A DNA stretch of 64,000 nucleotides from Allochromatium vinosum DSM 180 (GCF_000025485.1 NC_013851.1:3406001-3470000); one strand, 5' to 3'. Counted from the stretch's first letter, positions 1 through 9,124 are shown. Translations and numbers: made by a program. The notes: generated by a model not told the origin, from the sequence alone.

Positions 1-1422
1 CACACCATTGATGACGCACGAATCAATGCGGCCTTGGGTGAAAATGAAAGCCGCTTGTACGGCCTGGACGGTCCCATGGTTCTGGTTCACGACGACCCGA
101 ACAAGAACGGCACCGTCGACAGCAGGGAAAAAGCCTACCTGCTGGTCAGCATGCGCCGGGGCGGCCGCAACATCTATGCCCTCGACATCTCCAACTCCAG
201 CGTCCCCAAACTGGCCTGGGAGATCAAGGGCGGCGTCACCAGCGGCTTCGAGAAGCTGGCCCAGACTTGGTCCGCCCCCCAGATCGGCAAGATCAAGGGC
301 TACGATGGCACCGTGGTCGCCTTTGGCGGAGGCTATGACGAGGATCAGGACGCCGTCACCGGCAGCCGTCAGAACGACGACATCGGTAACGCCATCTATA
401 TCGTGGACGCCTGGACCGGCAGCCGCGTCAAGACCATCACCAATAGCGGCGGCGATATCAACATCTCCAACATGAACAACGGCATCGTCTCAGGCGTTCG
501 CCTGCTGGATATCAACAACGACGGGTACTCGGAACGCCTCTATGCCGCCGACGTGGGAGGACGAATCATCCGTGTCGATCTGGAAGCAAATAACGGTGCC
601 GGGGCGGGCGGCATCCTAGCGGATGTCAATGAGGGTAGCGCCGCTGGAAATCGCCGCTTCTTCACGGAACCGGAGATAGGCTATCTCTCCTGGGGAGCGC
701 GCTATCTAGTCATCGCCATCGGTTCCGGCAACCGCCCAGATCCGCTCAGCAACACGGTGACCGACAGGTTCTACGTGATCAAGGATTACGATATCTTCCA
801 AGAGAAAGATTGGCAGGAGAAAGACGAGAATAACCTCGCCGCCTACCCTTATGACCACAACGACTTTACGGATATCACAAGCGCAGACCTTAGTAAGGCA
901 GAGAATGGCAGCCAATCGGTCACGGTCCAGAATGTGCAGAGCCGTAAAGGCTGGTTTTACACCCTATCCGCAGGTGAAAAAACGCTGTCCAAAGCACTGA
1001 TCGCCAACTATGCCGCGATGTTCACCACCTACAGCGGCACCAGAAGCGACGATATTTCGCCTTGTGAGGCCAAATCCACAACAGGGGTCTCCCGCTTTTA
1101 TGCCCTGGATCTGCGCCATGGCGGCAGCCGATTTGATCTTGACCTCGATGACAGTTTGGATACCGACGACCGATCCATCGTCATTACAAGTATTGGTGGC
1201 CTGCCGCCGCCTCCGACATTATTCTTTACCGGGGACACAGATGACGAAGGGAGTGCAGATGACGAAGGGAGTAGCGATCCCACGCAAGTAATCGCGATTG
1301 CAGGCCAAGTAATCACGCTTGTGGGTTTGGATGAAGTGGTTCGCTGGAGCGACAGCTTCAAAGCAATCTATTGGGAGCAGCTCATCGACGCCACAGATGA
1401 TGCACTCGATGACGAAGAATAG
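1..1422 (+). CDS. pilY1: PilY1-type pilus tip/assembly protein, C-terminal part (5' end outside window)
   Basis: The reading frame is open from base 1, so the gene is cut by the window edge; the first start-like codon (TTG at 34) is inside the protein. The visible 470 or so residues look like the C-terminal beta-propeller of PilC/PilY1, which sits at the tip of type IV pili, helps pilus extension and mediates adhesion. Supporting motifs are the repeated blade-like strings GGRNIYALDIS, VAFGGGYDED and the segment GYSERLYAADVGGRIIRVDL. An Asp-rich loop (DLDDSLDTDD) fits the calcium-binding loops of the family. The tail is unusually acidic and ends DDALDDEE. It is followed 28 bases later by a pilin gene, as in pilus minor-pilin operons. 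Confidence 0.85.
   Translation, partial: HTIDDARINAALGENESRLYGLDGPMVLVHDDPNKNGTVDSREKAYLLVSMRRGGRNIYALDISNSSVPKLAWEIKGGVTSGFEKLAQTWSAPQIGKIKGYDGTVVAFGGGYDEDQDAVTGSRQNDDIGNAIYIVDAWTGSRVKTITNSGGDINISNMNNGIVSGVRLLDINNDGYSERLYAADVGGRIIRVDLEANNGAGAGGILADVNEGSAAGNRRFFTEPEIGYLSWGARYLVIAIGSGNRPDPLSNTVTDRFYVIKDYDIFQEKDWQEKDENNLAAYPYDHNDFTDITSADLSKAENGSQSVTVQNVQSRKGWFYTLSAGEKTLSKALIANYAAMFTTYSGTRSDDISPCEAKSTTGVSRFYALDLRHGGSRFDLDLDDSLDTDDRSIVITSIGGLPPPPTLFFTGDTDDEGSADDEGSSDPTQVIAIAGQVITLVGLDEVVRWSDSFKAIYWEQLIDATDDALDDEE
1238..1272 (+). repeat. 17-bp direct repeat, 18-bp period, in pilY1
   Basis: The string CAGATGACGAAGGGAGT occurs at 1238-1254 and again at 1256-1272. It encodes two copies of an acidic Asp-Asp-Glu-Gly-Ser unit near the C-terminus of the PilY1-like protein. 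The period is a multiple of three, so copy-number change would keep the frame. Confidence 0.85.
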
Positions 1423-1450
1423 CTGAATTGATAGAAAAGAGCGCAAGCAG

Positions 1451-1879
1451 ATGCCATTAAAATTAAAAGCCGGTGGTTTCACACTGATCGAGTTGATGAT
1501 AGCGGTTGCCGTACTTGGCATCCTCTCGGCGATCGCTTATCCCAGCTATCAGGACTATGTCCGAAAGGGACGTCGCAGTGATGGCCAGTCGTCGCTGATG
1601 AGTGCCGTGCAGAAAATGGAGATCTACTACTCCAGCAACGGAACCTATACGACCGACCTGAATGCGGCCAATATCAGCAGCAATTCGGATGAAGGCTATT
1701 ACACCATCAGCTTAGCGGCCGCCACCACAGCCTGCCCCATCGTCCGCTGCTTCCGCCTGGAGGCGACTCCCACCTCCAAGCACGGGCAGAACAATGACAA
1801 GATCCAGGGCTTCAGCTACAGCTCGACGGGGCAGAAGCAGAACAAGCAGGGGGGGAGTTGGGCGGGCGGCTGGGATTGA
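1451..1879 (+). CDS. pilE: Type IV pilin PilE-like (prepilin)
   Basis: A 142-residue prepilin. The leader is short (MPLKLKAGG) and is followed by the class III cleavage motif [21 protein letters not shown]. Here F+1 and E+5 are the residues used by prepilin peptidase and for subunit assembly, and the following hydrophobic helix builds the fibre core. [14 protein letters not shown] continues as in PilE-type pilins. Two cysteines near the C-terminal half (CPIVRC) could close a short disulfide loop. It lies directly behind pilY1, the usual last position of the fimT-pilVWX-pilY1-pilE operon. It is more likely a minor pilin than the major subunit, because the major pilin gene normally stands alone. 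Confidence 0.88.
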   Translation: MPLKLKAGGFTLIELMIAVAVLGILSAIAYPSYQDYVRKGRRSDGQSSLMSAVQKMEIYYSSNGTYTTDLNAANISSNSDEGYYTISLAAATTACPIVRCFRLEATPTSKHGQNNDKIQGFSYSSTGQKQNKQGGSWAGGWD

Positions 1880-1921
1880 GCCGGCTGTTTTTGCTCAGCG
1901 CAGCTCCATACGGAGGTTGCT

Positions 1922-3745
1922 TCAATCCGCCTCGGCCACGCGCAACACCTCCTCAATGGTGGTGCGCCCGTCGAGCGCCTTGCGCAATCCATCCTGATAC
2001 ATGGTCTCCATGCCCTCTTCCATGGCCAGACGCTTGATCTCGGTGGCTGTAGCGTGCGCCAGGACGGCCTGGCGGATGGGTTCGGACATGACCAGCACCT
2101 CGGTGATGACAAGCCGGCCGCGATAGCCGGTGCCGTTGCACTGTTCACAGCCAACGGCGCGCTGGAGATCGACCTCACCGGCCGATCCGGTCAAGCCCTT
2201 GAGATGCACGAAGCGCGCGGCCAGTTCGGGCTGGGCCTGATAGGACTCGCGACAGTGCGGACACAGCCGGCGCACCAGACGCTGGGCGAGGATGCCGTTG
2301 ATGGTGGAGGTCAGCAGATAGTCCTCGACCCCCATGTCCAGCAAGCGCGTCACGCCGCTGGCCGCGTCGTTGGTATGCAGCGTCGAAAGCACGACGTGAC
2401 CGGTCAGGGCCGACTGCACGGCGATGCGCGCCGTCTCCAGATCGCGCATCTCGCCGACCATGATGATGTCCGGATCCTGGCGCACGATGGCGCGCAGCGC
2501 ACCGGCGAAGGTCATGCCGATGGACGACTTGACCTGGATCTGGTTGATGCCGGGCAACTGGTACTCGACCGGATCCTCGACCGTGATGATCTTGCGCTCC
2601 TGCGTGTTGAGCCGGCTGAGCGCGGTATAGAGCGTGGTGCTCTTGCCCGAGCCGGTCGGCCCGGTGACGAGCAGGATGCCGTAGGGCTGTTCGAGGATGC
2701 GATTGAGCCGTCGGCGCGGCCCGCCGTCGAAACCGAGCGCATCGAGATCGAAACGCACGCTCTCCTTGTCCAGCAGACGCATGACCACGCTCTCGCCGAA
2801 CATGGTCGGCACGGTCGAGACACGCAGATCCAGCTCCTTGCCCTGGATGCGGATCGGGATGCGCCCGTCCTGGGGCAGCCGACGCTCGGCGATGTTGAGC
2901 TTGGCCATGATCTTCACACGCGAGATCACAGCCGCCGTGGAGCGCACCGGCGGGGCCTCGACCTCCTTGAGAATACCGTCGACACGATAGCGGACCTTCA
3001 ACTCATCGGCGAAGGGTTCGATATGGATGTCGGAGGCGCGCGACTCGACGGCACGCTGAATGAGCTGGTTGACCATGCGGATGACCGGTGCCTCGCTGGC
3101 CAGATCCTTCAGGTGCTCGATGTCTTCCTCGTCGAAGTCACCGAAATCGGCCTCGGACTCGCCGGTCTCGGGCGTCTCATCGACCTTCTCATAGAGCCGT
3201 TCGATGGCCGACTCGATCTCGCTCGCCGGCGCGACCAGAGCCTCGACCGGCTTGGCGACGGCCAGACCAACGGCCGCCCTGACAAAGTCGTCGACCGGAT
3301 TGGCGAAAGCCACCCGGAGCCGCTCGTCATGCTCGGCGAGCACCAGGACGCGCGCATCCTTCATGAAACGCCGTGTGAGCAGATCCTCACGCACCGGCTC
3401 CTCGGGGAAGTCCGCTGCGGTGGCCAGCGCCAGACCCAGCACATCGGACATCGCCTGCGCCATGTCGCGCTCCGAGACCAGCCCCAGACGCACCAGCAAC
3501 GGCAACAGTGACTCACCGGCCTCTTCGGCCAAGCGCCGGGCGCGGGCCATGTCGGCGGCCGTCAGCCTGGACTGGGCGAGCAGGTGACCGGCGACCCTGG
3601 ACTCGGCGCTCGACTCGACGGCTGTGCCGGCATCCGTTGCCGCCGCCTGGAGCGGGTCGGCAGAGGCGGCGGCAGGCCAGTCGTCGGCCTCATCGTGACA
3701 GGCGCTGATGGAGGGCACGTCCTCCAGGAGGGCGCTTTCGTTCAC
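1922..3745 (-). CDS. gspE: GspE-type secretion/pilus assembly ATPase
   Basis: A 607-residue hexameric motor ATPase of the GspE/PilB family that drives pseudopilus or pilus assembly from the cytoplasmic face. Residues about 50-190 form an N-terminal MshEN/GspE-N region. The core shows SDIHIEPF, the arginine-finger region with RRLPQDGRI, Walker A GPTGSGKST (about 362-370), an Asp box (ITVEDPVEYQL), Walker B DIIMVGEMRD and the His box STLHTNDA. A four-cysteine zinc site follows (CPHC, CEQC), typical of GspE and PilB. Core wording such as ELDLRVSTVPTMFGE is closer to GspE than PilB. The start overlaps the stop of the upstream transferase by four bases. No other gsp genes are visible, so a pilus-like role is possible. 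Confidence 0.85.
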   Translation of the reverse strand: MNESALLEDVPSISACHDEADDWPAAASADPLQAAATDAGTAVESSAESRVAGHLLAQSRLTAADMARARRLAEEAGESLLPLLVRLGLVSERDMAQAMSDVLGLALATAADFPEEPVREDLLTRRFMKDARVLVLAEHDERLRVAFANPVDDFVRAAVGLAVAKPVEALVAPASEIESAIERLYEKVDETPETGESEADFGDFDEEDIEHLKDLASEAPVIRMVNQLIQRAVESRASDIHIEPFADELKVRYRVDGILKEVEAPPVRSTAAVISRVKIMAKLNIAERRLPQDGRIPIRIQGKELDLRVSTVPTMFGESVVMRLLDKESVRFDLDALGFDGGPRRRLNRILEQPYGILLVTGPTGSGKSTTLYTALSRLNTQERKIITVEDPVEYQLPGINQIQVKSSIGMTFAGALRAIVRQDPDIIMVGEMRDLETARIAVQSALTGHVVLSTLHTNDAASGVTRLLDMGVEDYLLTSTINGILAQRLVRRLCPHCRESYQAQPELAARFVHLKGLTGSAGEVDLQRAVGCEQCNGTGYRGRLVITEVLVMSEPIRQAVLAHATATEIKRLAMEEGMETMYQDGLRKALDGRTTIEEVLRVAEAD

Positions 3746-4788
3746 GAGATTTCCATCCGGGCGTTACGCTCGACCAGCCCGACCTTGAGATGAATCACCC
3801 CGTAGATCACGGCCCAGGCGCCGAGCAGCATCCACTGATCCGAGGCCGTGAGTCCGGGCGCCGCCACCGCACAGACGGCTACAGCCCCCATCAGCCCATA
3901 GGCGCGCAGCACCGTTCGTCGGTGGCTCCAGCCGGCCAGCACCAGGCGCTGATAATGATGCGAACGATGCGCCTCCCAGACTCGCTCACCGCGTATCAGG
4001 CGCGCGACCAGGGTCCAGGTCGCGTCGACGATGAAGGGCGAGAAAACCAGCCAGGCGACCCAGAGCGGAAAGAGTCCGAGTTCAGTGCCCCAGAGCGCGA
4101 GTGCGGCGGCCAGCAGCCCCAGGCTCGACGAGCCGACGTCTCCCAGGAAGATGCGCGCCGGCGGAAAATTGCTGGCCAGGAAGCCGCCCGCCGAGGCCGC
4201 CACGCCGAGACACACCAGCACATAGCCCGGCTCCTCGCCGCGCCAGCCGAGCCAGGCCAGGGCCAGGAAGCCGAAAACCGCCATGCCGCCGGCCAGACCA
4301 TCCATGCCGTCCATGAAGTTGTAGAGATTGATCATCCAGACCACGAACAGCAGCGTGAGCACGAGTGCGAGCCAGCCTGGAAACACCAGCGTGGCGCCGG
4401 GCAGATCCAAACGGCTCCAGCCCAGTCCGCCGAGCAGCAACGCGCCGGCCGCCAGTCCATGGGCCGTCAGCCGCGCCAGTGGCGAGAGATCACCGAGATC
4501 GTCGCGAAAGGACACCAGCGCAACCAGCAGCAACGCACCCAAAATCGAGGCCGGCGCGTCATCCATCCAGCCCAGCGCCACGGCGGCCAGGAGCGTCAGG
4601 AGCACCCCCGCCAGCACGCCCAGACCGCCCGAGCGCGGTACCGGCGCGGCATGCAGTGAGCGCTCGTTCGGATGATCGAGCGGACCGAATCCCGAACCTG
4701 CCCGCGTCGCCAGCCAGCGTGTGAGCAGCAGGCTGAGAACCAGGGCGGCCAGGGAGACGAAAGCGAGCGGCGCGAGACTGGACGACAT
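3742..4788 (-). CDS. WecA/MraY-type polyprenyl-phosphate sugar-1-phosphate transferase
   Basis: A 348-residue membrane enzyme of glycosyltransferase family 4 (MraY/WecA/WbpL). It transfers a sugar-1-phosphate, probably an N-acetylhexosamine, from a UDP-sugar to undecaprenyl phosphate, the first step of O-antigen or capsule synthesis. The diagnostic motifs are DHPNERSLHAAPVPRSGGL near residue 40, the catalytic NFMDGMDGLAGG in a cytoplasmic loop, and FLGDVGSSSLG. About ten hydrophobic helices span the chain. MraY itself is unlikely because no murein genes surround it. It overlaps gspE by four bases and follows the DJ-1 family gene by 14 bases, so these genes are probably co-transcribed. Confidence 0.86.
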   Translation of the reverse strand: MSSSLAPLAFVSLAALVLSLLLTRWLATRAGSGFGPLDHPNERSLHAAPVPRSGGLGVLAGVLLTLLAAVALGWMDDAPASILGALLLVALVSFRDDLGDLSPLARLTAHGLAAGALLLGGLGWSRLDLPGATLVFPGWLALVLTLLFVVWMINLYNFMDGMDGLAGGMAVFGFLALAWLGWRGEEPGYVLVCLGVAASAGGFLASNFPPARIFLGDVGSSSLGLLAAALALWGTELGLFPLWVAWLVFSPFIVDATWTLVARLIRGERVWEAHRSHHYQRLVLAGWSHRRTVLRAYGLMGAVAVCAVAAPGLTASDQWMLLGAWAVIYGVIHLKVGLVERNARMEIS

Positions 4789-4802
4789 GGAGCGGCGGCC
4801 GG

Positions 4803-5354
4803 TCAGTGCGAGCGGACCAGAGCCGACTCGACCGCGTCGCGCCGTTCACGACCCGCGAGCAACTCGATGAGCGCGAGCGCGAAATCCATGGCGGCCCCTG
4901 GGCCGCGTCCGGTGACGACCCGGCCGTCGATCACGACGGCTTCATCGATCAGGTTCAAACGCGGGAAGTCCTCGGGCTTCACGCAACCCGGATAGCAGGT
5001 CGCCTGTTTGCCGTCGAGCAGCCCGGCGCTGGCCAGCGCCCTGGGCGCGGCGCAGATGGCTGCCGTATAGGCCCCACGCTCGGCGTGACGGCGCAGGATG
5101 GCGCAAACACGCGGGTCGTCCTCCAGATACTGTGCACCCGGCAATCCGCCCGGCAGGACGACCATGTCGAAGTCCTGATCGGCGACCGCCTCCAGCGTGG
5201 TGTCGGGCAACAGCACGGTGTCACGGCTGGCCTTGACCGGACCCTCGGTCAGACCGGCGGTCACGACCGTGATCTCGGCGCGGCGCAGCAGATCGATGAT
5301 GGTGACGGCTTCGAGTTCTTCGCAGCCCTGGGCGAGTGGAACCAATACGCGCAT
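4803..5354 (-). CDS. yajL: DJ-1/PfpI family protein (YajL-like)
   Basis: A 183-residue cytoplasmic protein of the DJ-1/ThiJ/PfpI superfamily, of which YajL is the closest model. The nucleophile-elbow motif is AAICAAP with the reactive cysteine at residue 101. The N-terminal strand is VLVPLAQGCEELEAV with the conserved glutamate that supports that cysteine. The family is linked to protection from oxidative and carbonyl stress; the exact reaction is debated. It sits in the minus-strand run envC-ctpA-yajL-transferase-gspE. Confidence 0.85.
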   Translation of the reverse strand: MRVLVPLAQGCEELEAVTIIDLLRRAEITVVTAGLTEGPVKASRDTVLLPDTTLEAVADQDFDMVVLPGGLPGAQYLEDDPRVCAILRRHAERGAYTAAICAAPRALASAGLLDGKQATCYPGCVKPEDFPRLNLIDEAVVIDGRVVTGRGPGAAMDFALALIELLAGRERRDAVESALVRSH

Positions 5355-5446
5355 TGCGGATACTCCTGCATGGCATGGTGTCGAATGACGGCGCCGAGGT
5401 TGCCGGGGTCCGGCACGCCTCGGTGTGCGGTCGTTGAATGGGTGAC

Positions 5447-6766
5447 TCAGGGTGTGGCCACCGTGCCGAGGATGTTCAGCCCCTTGAGCACGTTGAGCGC
5501 CTCGGAGAGCTGGAAGTCCTCGACGGCGAGCGGCAACGGCTCAGGCTCGGTCGGTTCGTCGGTTGCGGGCGCCTGCTCATCGAGATGCCGCACCAGATCG
5601 GCCTCCTTGAGCGAGCCGAGTCCGGGATCGGCCAGCGGCTTGAACTCACCGCGCTCCAGGGCGATGTCGGGCGCGATGCCATGGGCCTGGATCGAGCGCC
5701 CGGACGGCGTGTAATAGCGCGCCGTCGTCAACTTCAGGGCCGAGTGCTCGTCGATCGGCACAATGGTCTGGACCGACCCCTTGCCGAAGGTCTGAGTGCC
5801 CATGACGATGGCGCGCCGGTGGTCTTGCAGCGCGCCGGCGACGATCTCGGACGCCGAGGCGCTGCCGGCATTGACCAGAACCACGATGGGCGCGCCGTCG
5901 AGCACGTCGTCCGGGCCGGCCTTGAAGCGCATCTGGCTGTTCTTGACCCGGCCCTCGGTGTAGACGATCAGGCCATCGGTGAGAAAGGCATCGCTGACGC
6001 CGACCGCGCCATTGAGCACGCCGCCGGGATTGTTGCGCAGATCGAGCACCAGGCCCTTGAGCCGACCCGCGTTGGCCTGCTTGAGTTCATCGATCGCCTT
6101 GAGCATGTCGTCGGTGGTGTGGGCCTGGAAGTGCGTCAGACGCACATAGCCGAATCCGGGTTCCAGCGTCCGGCTCTTGACGCTCGCGACCTGGATGACG
6201 GCACGCTCGAGGACGACCTCGAAGGGCTTGTCGTCGGTGCCGCGCAGGATGCTGAGCCGGATCTCGGTGCCGGGCTTGCCGCGCATCAGCTGCACCGCTT
6301 CGTTCAGACTCAACCCTTTCACCGGCTTGTCGTCGATGCGGATGATCATGTCGCCGGCCTGGAGTCCGGCACGCTGGGCCGGGGTGTCGTCGATCGGCGC
6401 AATCACCTTGACGAAACCATCCTCCATGCCGACCTCGATACCGAGTCCGCCGAACTCGCCGCTGGTGCCGACCTGGAGATCACGGTATTCCTCGCCGTCG
6501 ACATAGGACGAATGCGGGTCGAGTCCGGACAACATGCCGCGGATGGCGTTCTCGATCAGGGATTTGTCATCGATCTCCTCGACATAGTCCTCCTTGATGC
6601 GTCCGAAGACGTCGGCGAAGGTCCGCAGCGCGTCGAGCGGCAGGTCCGATTCGGTGGTCGCCGTGGAGCGAACCGACTCGGATTCGATGGCCGCAGGTTC
6701 TTCGGCACAGGCGACGGCGCCGATCAGCAGGCCAAGACACAGCGGCGGAACGAATTGAAAGCGCAT
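5447..6766 (-). CDS. ctpA: Carboxy-terminal processing protease (S41 family)
   Basis: A 439-residue S41 peptidase of the CtpA/Prc type that trims C-terminal ends of periplasmic proteins, often cell-wall hydrolases or their regulators. The chain has an N-terminal signal segment (FVPPLCLGLLIGAVACAEE), a PDZ domain (IEVGMEDGFVKVIAPIDDTP onwards) and the catalytic core. The core holds the nucleophilic serine in NAGSASASEIVAGAL and the general-base lysine in GTQTFGKGSVQT. I chose the ATG at 6766, which is preceded by GGGA at a good distance and begins directly with the signal peptide. An in-frame ATG at 6850 would put 28 non-signal residues in front. It follows envC by 80 bases, a conserved gammaproteobacterial pairing. 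Confidence 0.9.
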   Translation of the reverse strand: MRFQFVPPLCLGLLIGAVACAEEPAAIESESVRSTATTESDLPLDALRTFADVFGRIKEDYVEEIDDKSLIENAIRGMLSGLDPHSSYVDGEEYRDLQVGTSGEFGGLGIEVGMEDGFVKVIAPIDDTPAQRAGLQAGDMIIRIDDKPVKGLSLNEAVQLMRGKPGTEIRLSILRGTDDKPFEVVLERAVIQVASVKSRTLEPGFGYVRLTHFQAHTTDDMLKAIDELKQANAGRLKGLVLDLRNNPGGVLNGAVGVSDAFLTDGLIVYTEGRVKNSQMRFKAGPDDVLDGAPIVVLVNAGSASASEIVAGALQDHRRAIVMGTQTFGKGSVQTIVPIDEHSALKLTTARYYTPSGRSIQAHGIAPDIALERGEFKPLADPGLGSLKEADLVRHLDEQAPATDEPTEPEPLPLAVEDFQLSEALNVLKGLNILGTVATP

Positions 6767-6846
6767 GATCGTCGATTCCCAGCGAACGGTGGCTAGATGG
6801 AGGCAAAAAACGGATTTGGACGTGTTGTGGCGAAGGATCGCATGTT

Positions 6847-8175
6847 TCACGTCGATTCGACAGATTCGGCTGGCATGGACCGGACGGGCCAGTTATGACT
6901 GGAACGCTGGTCGTAGCGGCCATGGCCCGCGCACCAGGCCGCTGGGTCCTGCGGGCGTCCGTTGTGCCGGATGGCGAAATAGAGCACGGGCTCCTGGCGT
7001 CCGCCACTCTTGCCGCTGAGTGCGATGGGGTCGCCGGTCGCAACCCATTCGCCGACCTCGCGCAACAGCGCCTCGTTGTGACCATAGAGGGTCATGTAGC
7101 CGTCACCATGGTCGATCACGATCAGCAGACCGAAGCCGCGCAGCCAGTCGGCGTGGATCACGCGCCCATCCTTGACCGCGCGCACCTCTTCGCCCTCATG
7201 CGCCGCCAGCAGCACCCCGTCCCAGTCGATCTCGGAGGACTCCTTGCGCGTGCCGAAGGACGCGATGACGCGATTCTCCAGGAGCGGCCAGTCGAGCCGA
7301 CCCTTGAGCGTGCCGAAGGGATCGCGCTGGATGTCGAGTTCGGCGCGGATCTGAGCATGCTGACGCAGATGCTCGACCAGCAGCTTCAATGAGTCGGCGT
7401 CGCGCTTGAGCGTCTCCAGGGTCTCGGCGCGGCTGGTGATGGTGGCCTCCAGGTCGCGCAAGACCTGGGCACGACGCATCTTGGCCTGTTCGAGCCGCAG
7501 GCGCGTGGCCTCCTGACTGCGCGCCAGTTCGGCCAGCCGACGGGCCTCGTCCTCGGCGTCGCGGGCGAGCCGGTCGAGACGTTCGGCGCGCTCCTGTACA
7601 GACTGGATGCGCTTCATGCGCTCGCGATTGAAATAGGCGAAGTACGACATGACGCGGCTGGCGCGGGTCGGATCCTGCTGGTTGAGCAACAGACGCAGAC
7701 GATCGGCGCGCCCCATGACATAGGCCGTGCGCAACAGATCAGAGAGCAGGTCGAGTTCGACGCCGAGCGCGGCGCGCTCTTCGACCTGACGCGCGCGCAA
7801 CTCGCCGGCGACGCGATTGTGTTCGGCGACCAGACGCTCCAGTTCGCGATTGGCCAGCGACAGTTCGGCGACGTTGCGCTCGCGTGCCTCCAGCTCCTCG
7901 ATCAGGGCACGCCGATCGGCATGACGGTCGCTCAATTCGCGCCCGATGTTCTGCATCTGGCGCTCGATCTGGCCGAGATCGCGTTGTCGCTCGTCCAAGG
8001 CCGGGTAGTCGTTCGGTTGAGCGAGCGCCAGAGCGCCGGTCGCCAGGAGAGCGGCCAGCCCTGCCGTCAGGATGGCGTTCAACGTCCGCCCATGTGCGAA
8101 CGAACCAGACGGCGGTCGGCGCGCCGGCACTCCACAGGGGACGATCCGATTCGATCCGGGCATGGTACGAGACAT
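6847..8175 (-). CDS. envC: EnvC-like murein hydrolase activator (M23 domain)
   Basis: About 442 residues. An N-terminal hydrophobic signal (LNAILTAGLAALLATGALALAQ) is followed by a long Glu/Arg-rich coiled coil. The last 120 residues are a LytM/M23 domain (VIHADWLRGFGLLIVIDHGDGYMTLYGHNE). EnvC proteins activate the septal amidases AmiA/AmiB in the periplasm under FtsEX control. Active M23 enzymes have HxxxD and HxH zinc ligands; here the HGDGYMTLYGHN stretch retains some of them but the set looks incomplete, as in activators. The start is uncertain: ATG at 8175 or 8163 both lie before the signal, neither with a strong ribosome site. A frame further upstream would overlap the arsR operator. 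Confidence 0.85.
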   Translation of the reverse strand: MSRTMPGSNRIVPCGVPARRPPSGSFAHGRTLNAILTAGLAALLATGALALAQPNDYPALDERQRDLGQIERQMQNIGRELSDRHADRRALIEELEARERNVAELSLANRELERLVAEHNRVAGELRARQVEERAALGVELDLLSDLLRTAYVMGRADRLRLLLNQQDPTRASRVMSYFAYFNRERMKRIQSVQERAERLDRLARDAEDEARRLAELARSQEATRLRLEQAKMRRAQVLRDLEATITSRAETLETLKRDADSLKLLVEHLRQHAQIRAELDIQRDPFGTLKGRLDWPLLENRVIASFGTRKESSEIDWDGVLLAAHEGEEVRAVKDGRVIHADWLRGFGLLIVIDHGDGYMTLYGHNEALLREVGEWVATGDPIALSGKSGGRQEPVLYFAIRHNGRPQDPAAWCAGHGRYDQRSSHNWPVRSMPAESVEST

Positions 8176-8247
8176 CGATGGTGTCCGAGTAATTGGAGAA
8201 GCGCGACCGTCGACGCGGGTGAATGCTTCGCAGCCGGCAGGAAAGCG

Positions 8248-8269
8248 TTTATCATTGTACGGTGATAAA
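8248..8269. promoter_or_regulatory. Palindrome TTTATCA-N8-TGATAAA, candidate ArsR-family operator
   Basis: A perfect 7-bp inverted repeat (8248-8254 and 8263-8269) lies in the gap between divergent envC and the ArsR-family gene, 18 bases before the chosen start. Symmetry, AT-rich arms and position fit autorepression by the adjacent regulator. No experimental link is available. Confidence 0.55.
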
Positions 8270-8287
8270 TTGATCAGATGCGATTCC

Positions 8288-8653
8288 ATGGCAGGTAACC
8301 TGAGTCATCCCGTTCGTCCAGTGTTGAATCTCCGCGATGCGGGTGAGGAGATGGATCTGTTTGCCGACGACGCCGACATCGAGCGCGCCTCGCGTTCGCT
8401 CAAGGCGATGTCGCATCCTTTGCGTCTGAAGATCCTCTGCACGCTCGGCGACCAGGAGATCAGCGTCCAGGAGATCGTCGAACACGTCGGCACCTCGCAG
8501 AGCAACATCTCGCAGCATCTGGCGATCCTGCGCGACAAGGGTATCCTCGCCTCGCGCAAGGACGCCAATCGTGTCTACTATCGCGTCAGCGACAATCGCA
8601 CCCTGCAACTGATCGGGATGATGCGCGAGGTCTTCTGTCATCACACCCGCTAG
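8288..8653 (+). CDS. ArsR/SmtB-family regulator with SqrR/BigR/HlyU-type cysteine pair
   Basis: A 121-residue winged-helix repressor. The core starts with AMSHPLRLKILCTLGDQEIS and contains the recognition helix TSQSNISQHLAILRDKG and wing RKDANRVYYRV. It has no metal-site CxC motif. Its only two cysteines are C51 in helix 2 and C117 in the last helix. Their 66-residue spacing equals that of the sulfane-sulfur sensors SqrR (C41/C107) and HlyU (C38/C104), where persulfides link the two. An adjacent rhodanese fits a reactive-sulfur role. An alternative start at 8351, next to GAGGAG, gives a 100-residue protein with the same core. Regulation is probably through the palindrome at 8248-8269. Confidence 0.88.
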   Translation: MAGNLSHPVRPVLNLRDAGEEMDLFADDADIERASRSLKAMSHPLRLKILCTLGDQEISVQEIVEHVGTSQSNISQHLAILRDKGILASRKDANRVYYRVSDNRTLQLIGMMREVFCHHTR

Positions 8654-8701
8654 GGCGAGCCGCCCAGCCCGATCCCCATTCCGAACGAGACGGCTCACAC
8701 C

Positions 8702-9124
8702 ATGTCACAACTCATCGAGTTCATCGGTAATCACTGGTTCCTGTTCCTGGCCCTGATCGTGATCCTGGGCCTCCTGACCTACAATCTCATCGTCGGCAGC
8801 AAGGGCAGCGTCGGGCCGCTCCAGGCCACAGAGATGCTCAATCATCGCGAGGCGGTCATCATCGACGTGCGTCCGGCAGCGGACTATGCGCGCGGGCACA
8901 TCATCAACGCCCTGAACATCCCGATGAACGGCTTCAACAATCAACTGGCGACCCTGAACAAATACAAGGGCCGGCCCATCATCGTCAATTGCCGGTCCGG
9001 CGCCCAGTCCTCGGTGGCCTGCGCGCATCTGCGCAAGGCCGGGTTCGAAGAGGTCTACAACCTCCAGGGCGGCATCATGGCCTGGGAGTCGGCCAACCTG
9101 CCCCTGACACGCAAGAAGCGCTGA
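8702..9124 (+). CDS. yibN: Membrane-anchored rhodanese-like protein (YibN-like)
   Basis: A 140-residue protein with one N-terminal transmembrane helix ([21 protein letters not shown]) and a single rhodanese domain. The active-site loop is NCRSGAQSS, with the catalytic cysteine starting a CRSGAQ loop typical of single-domain sulfurtransferases. Upstream are [17 protein letters not shown] and the family's ALNIP motif. It probably carries persulfide sulfur in or at the membrane. It opens the conserved yibN-(grxC)-secB-gpsA order; grxC is missing here. Confidence 0.9.
   Translation: MSQLIEFIGNHWFLFLALIVILGLLTYNLIVGSKGSVGPLQATEMLNHREAVIIDVRPAADYARGHIINALNIPMNGFNNQLATLNKYKGRPIIVNCRSGAQSSVACAHLRKAGFEEVYNLQGGIMAWESANLPLTRKKR

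Noticed and set aside
1922-3745. Naming the motor ATPase PilB
   Set aside because: The core wording around the Arg-finger and Walker A region is closer to GspE, although the pilus context keeps PilB-like function possible.
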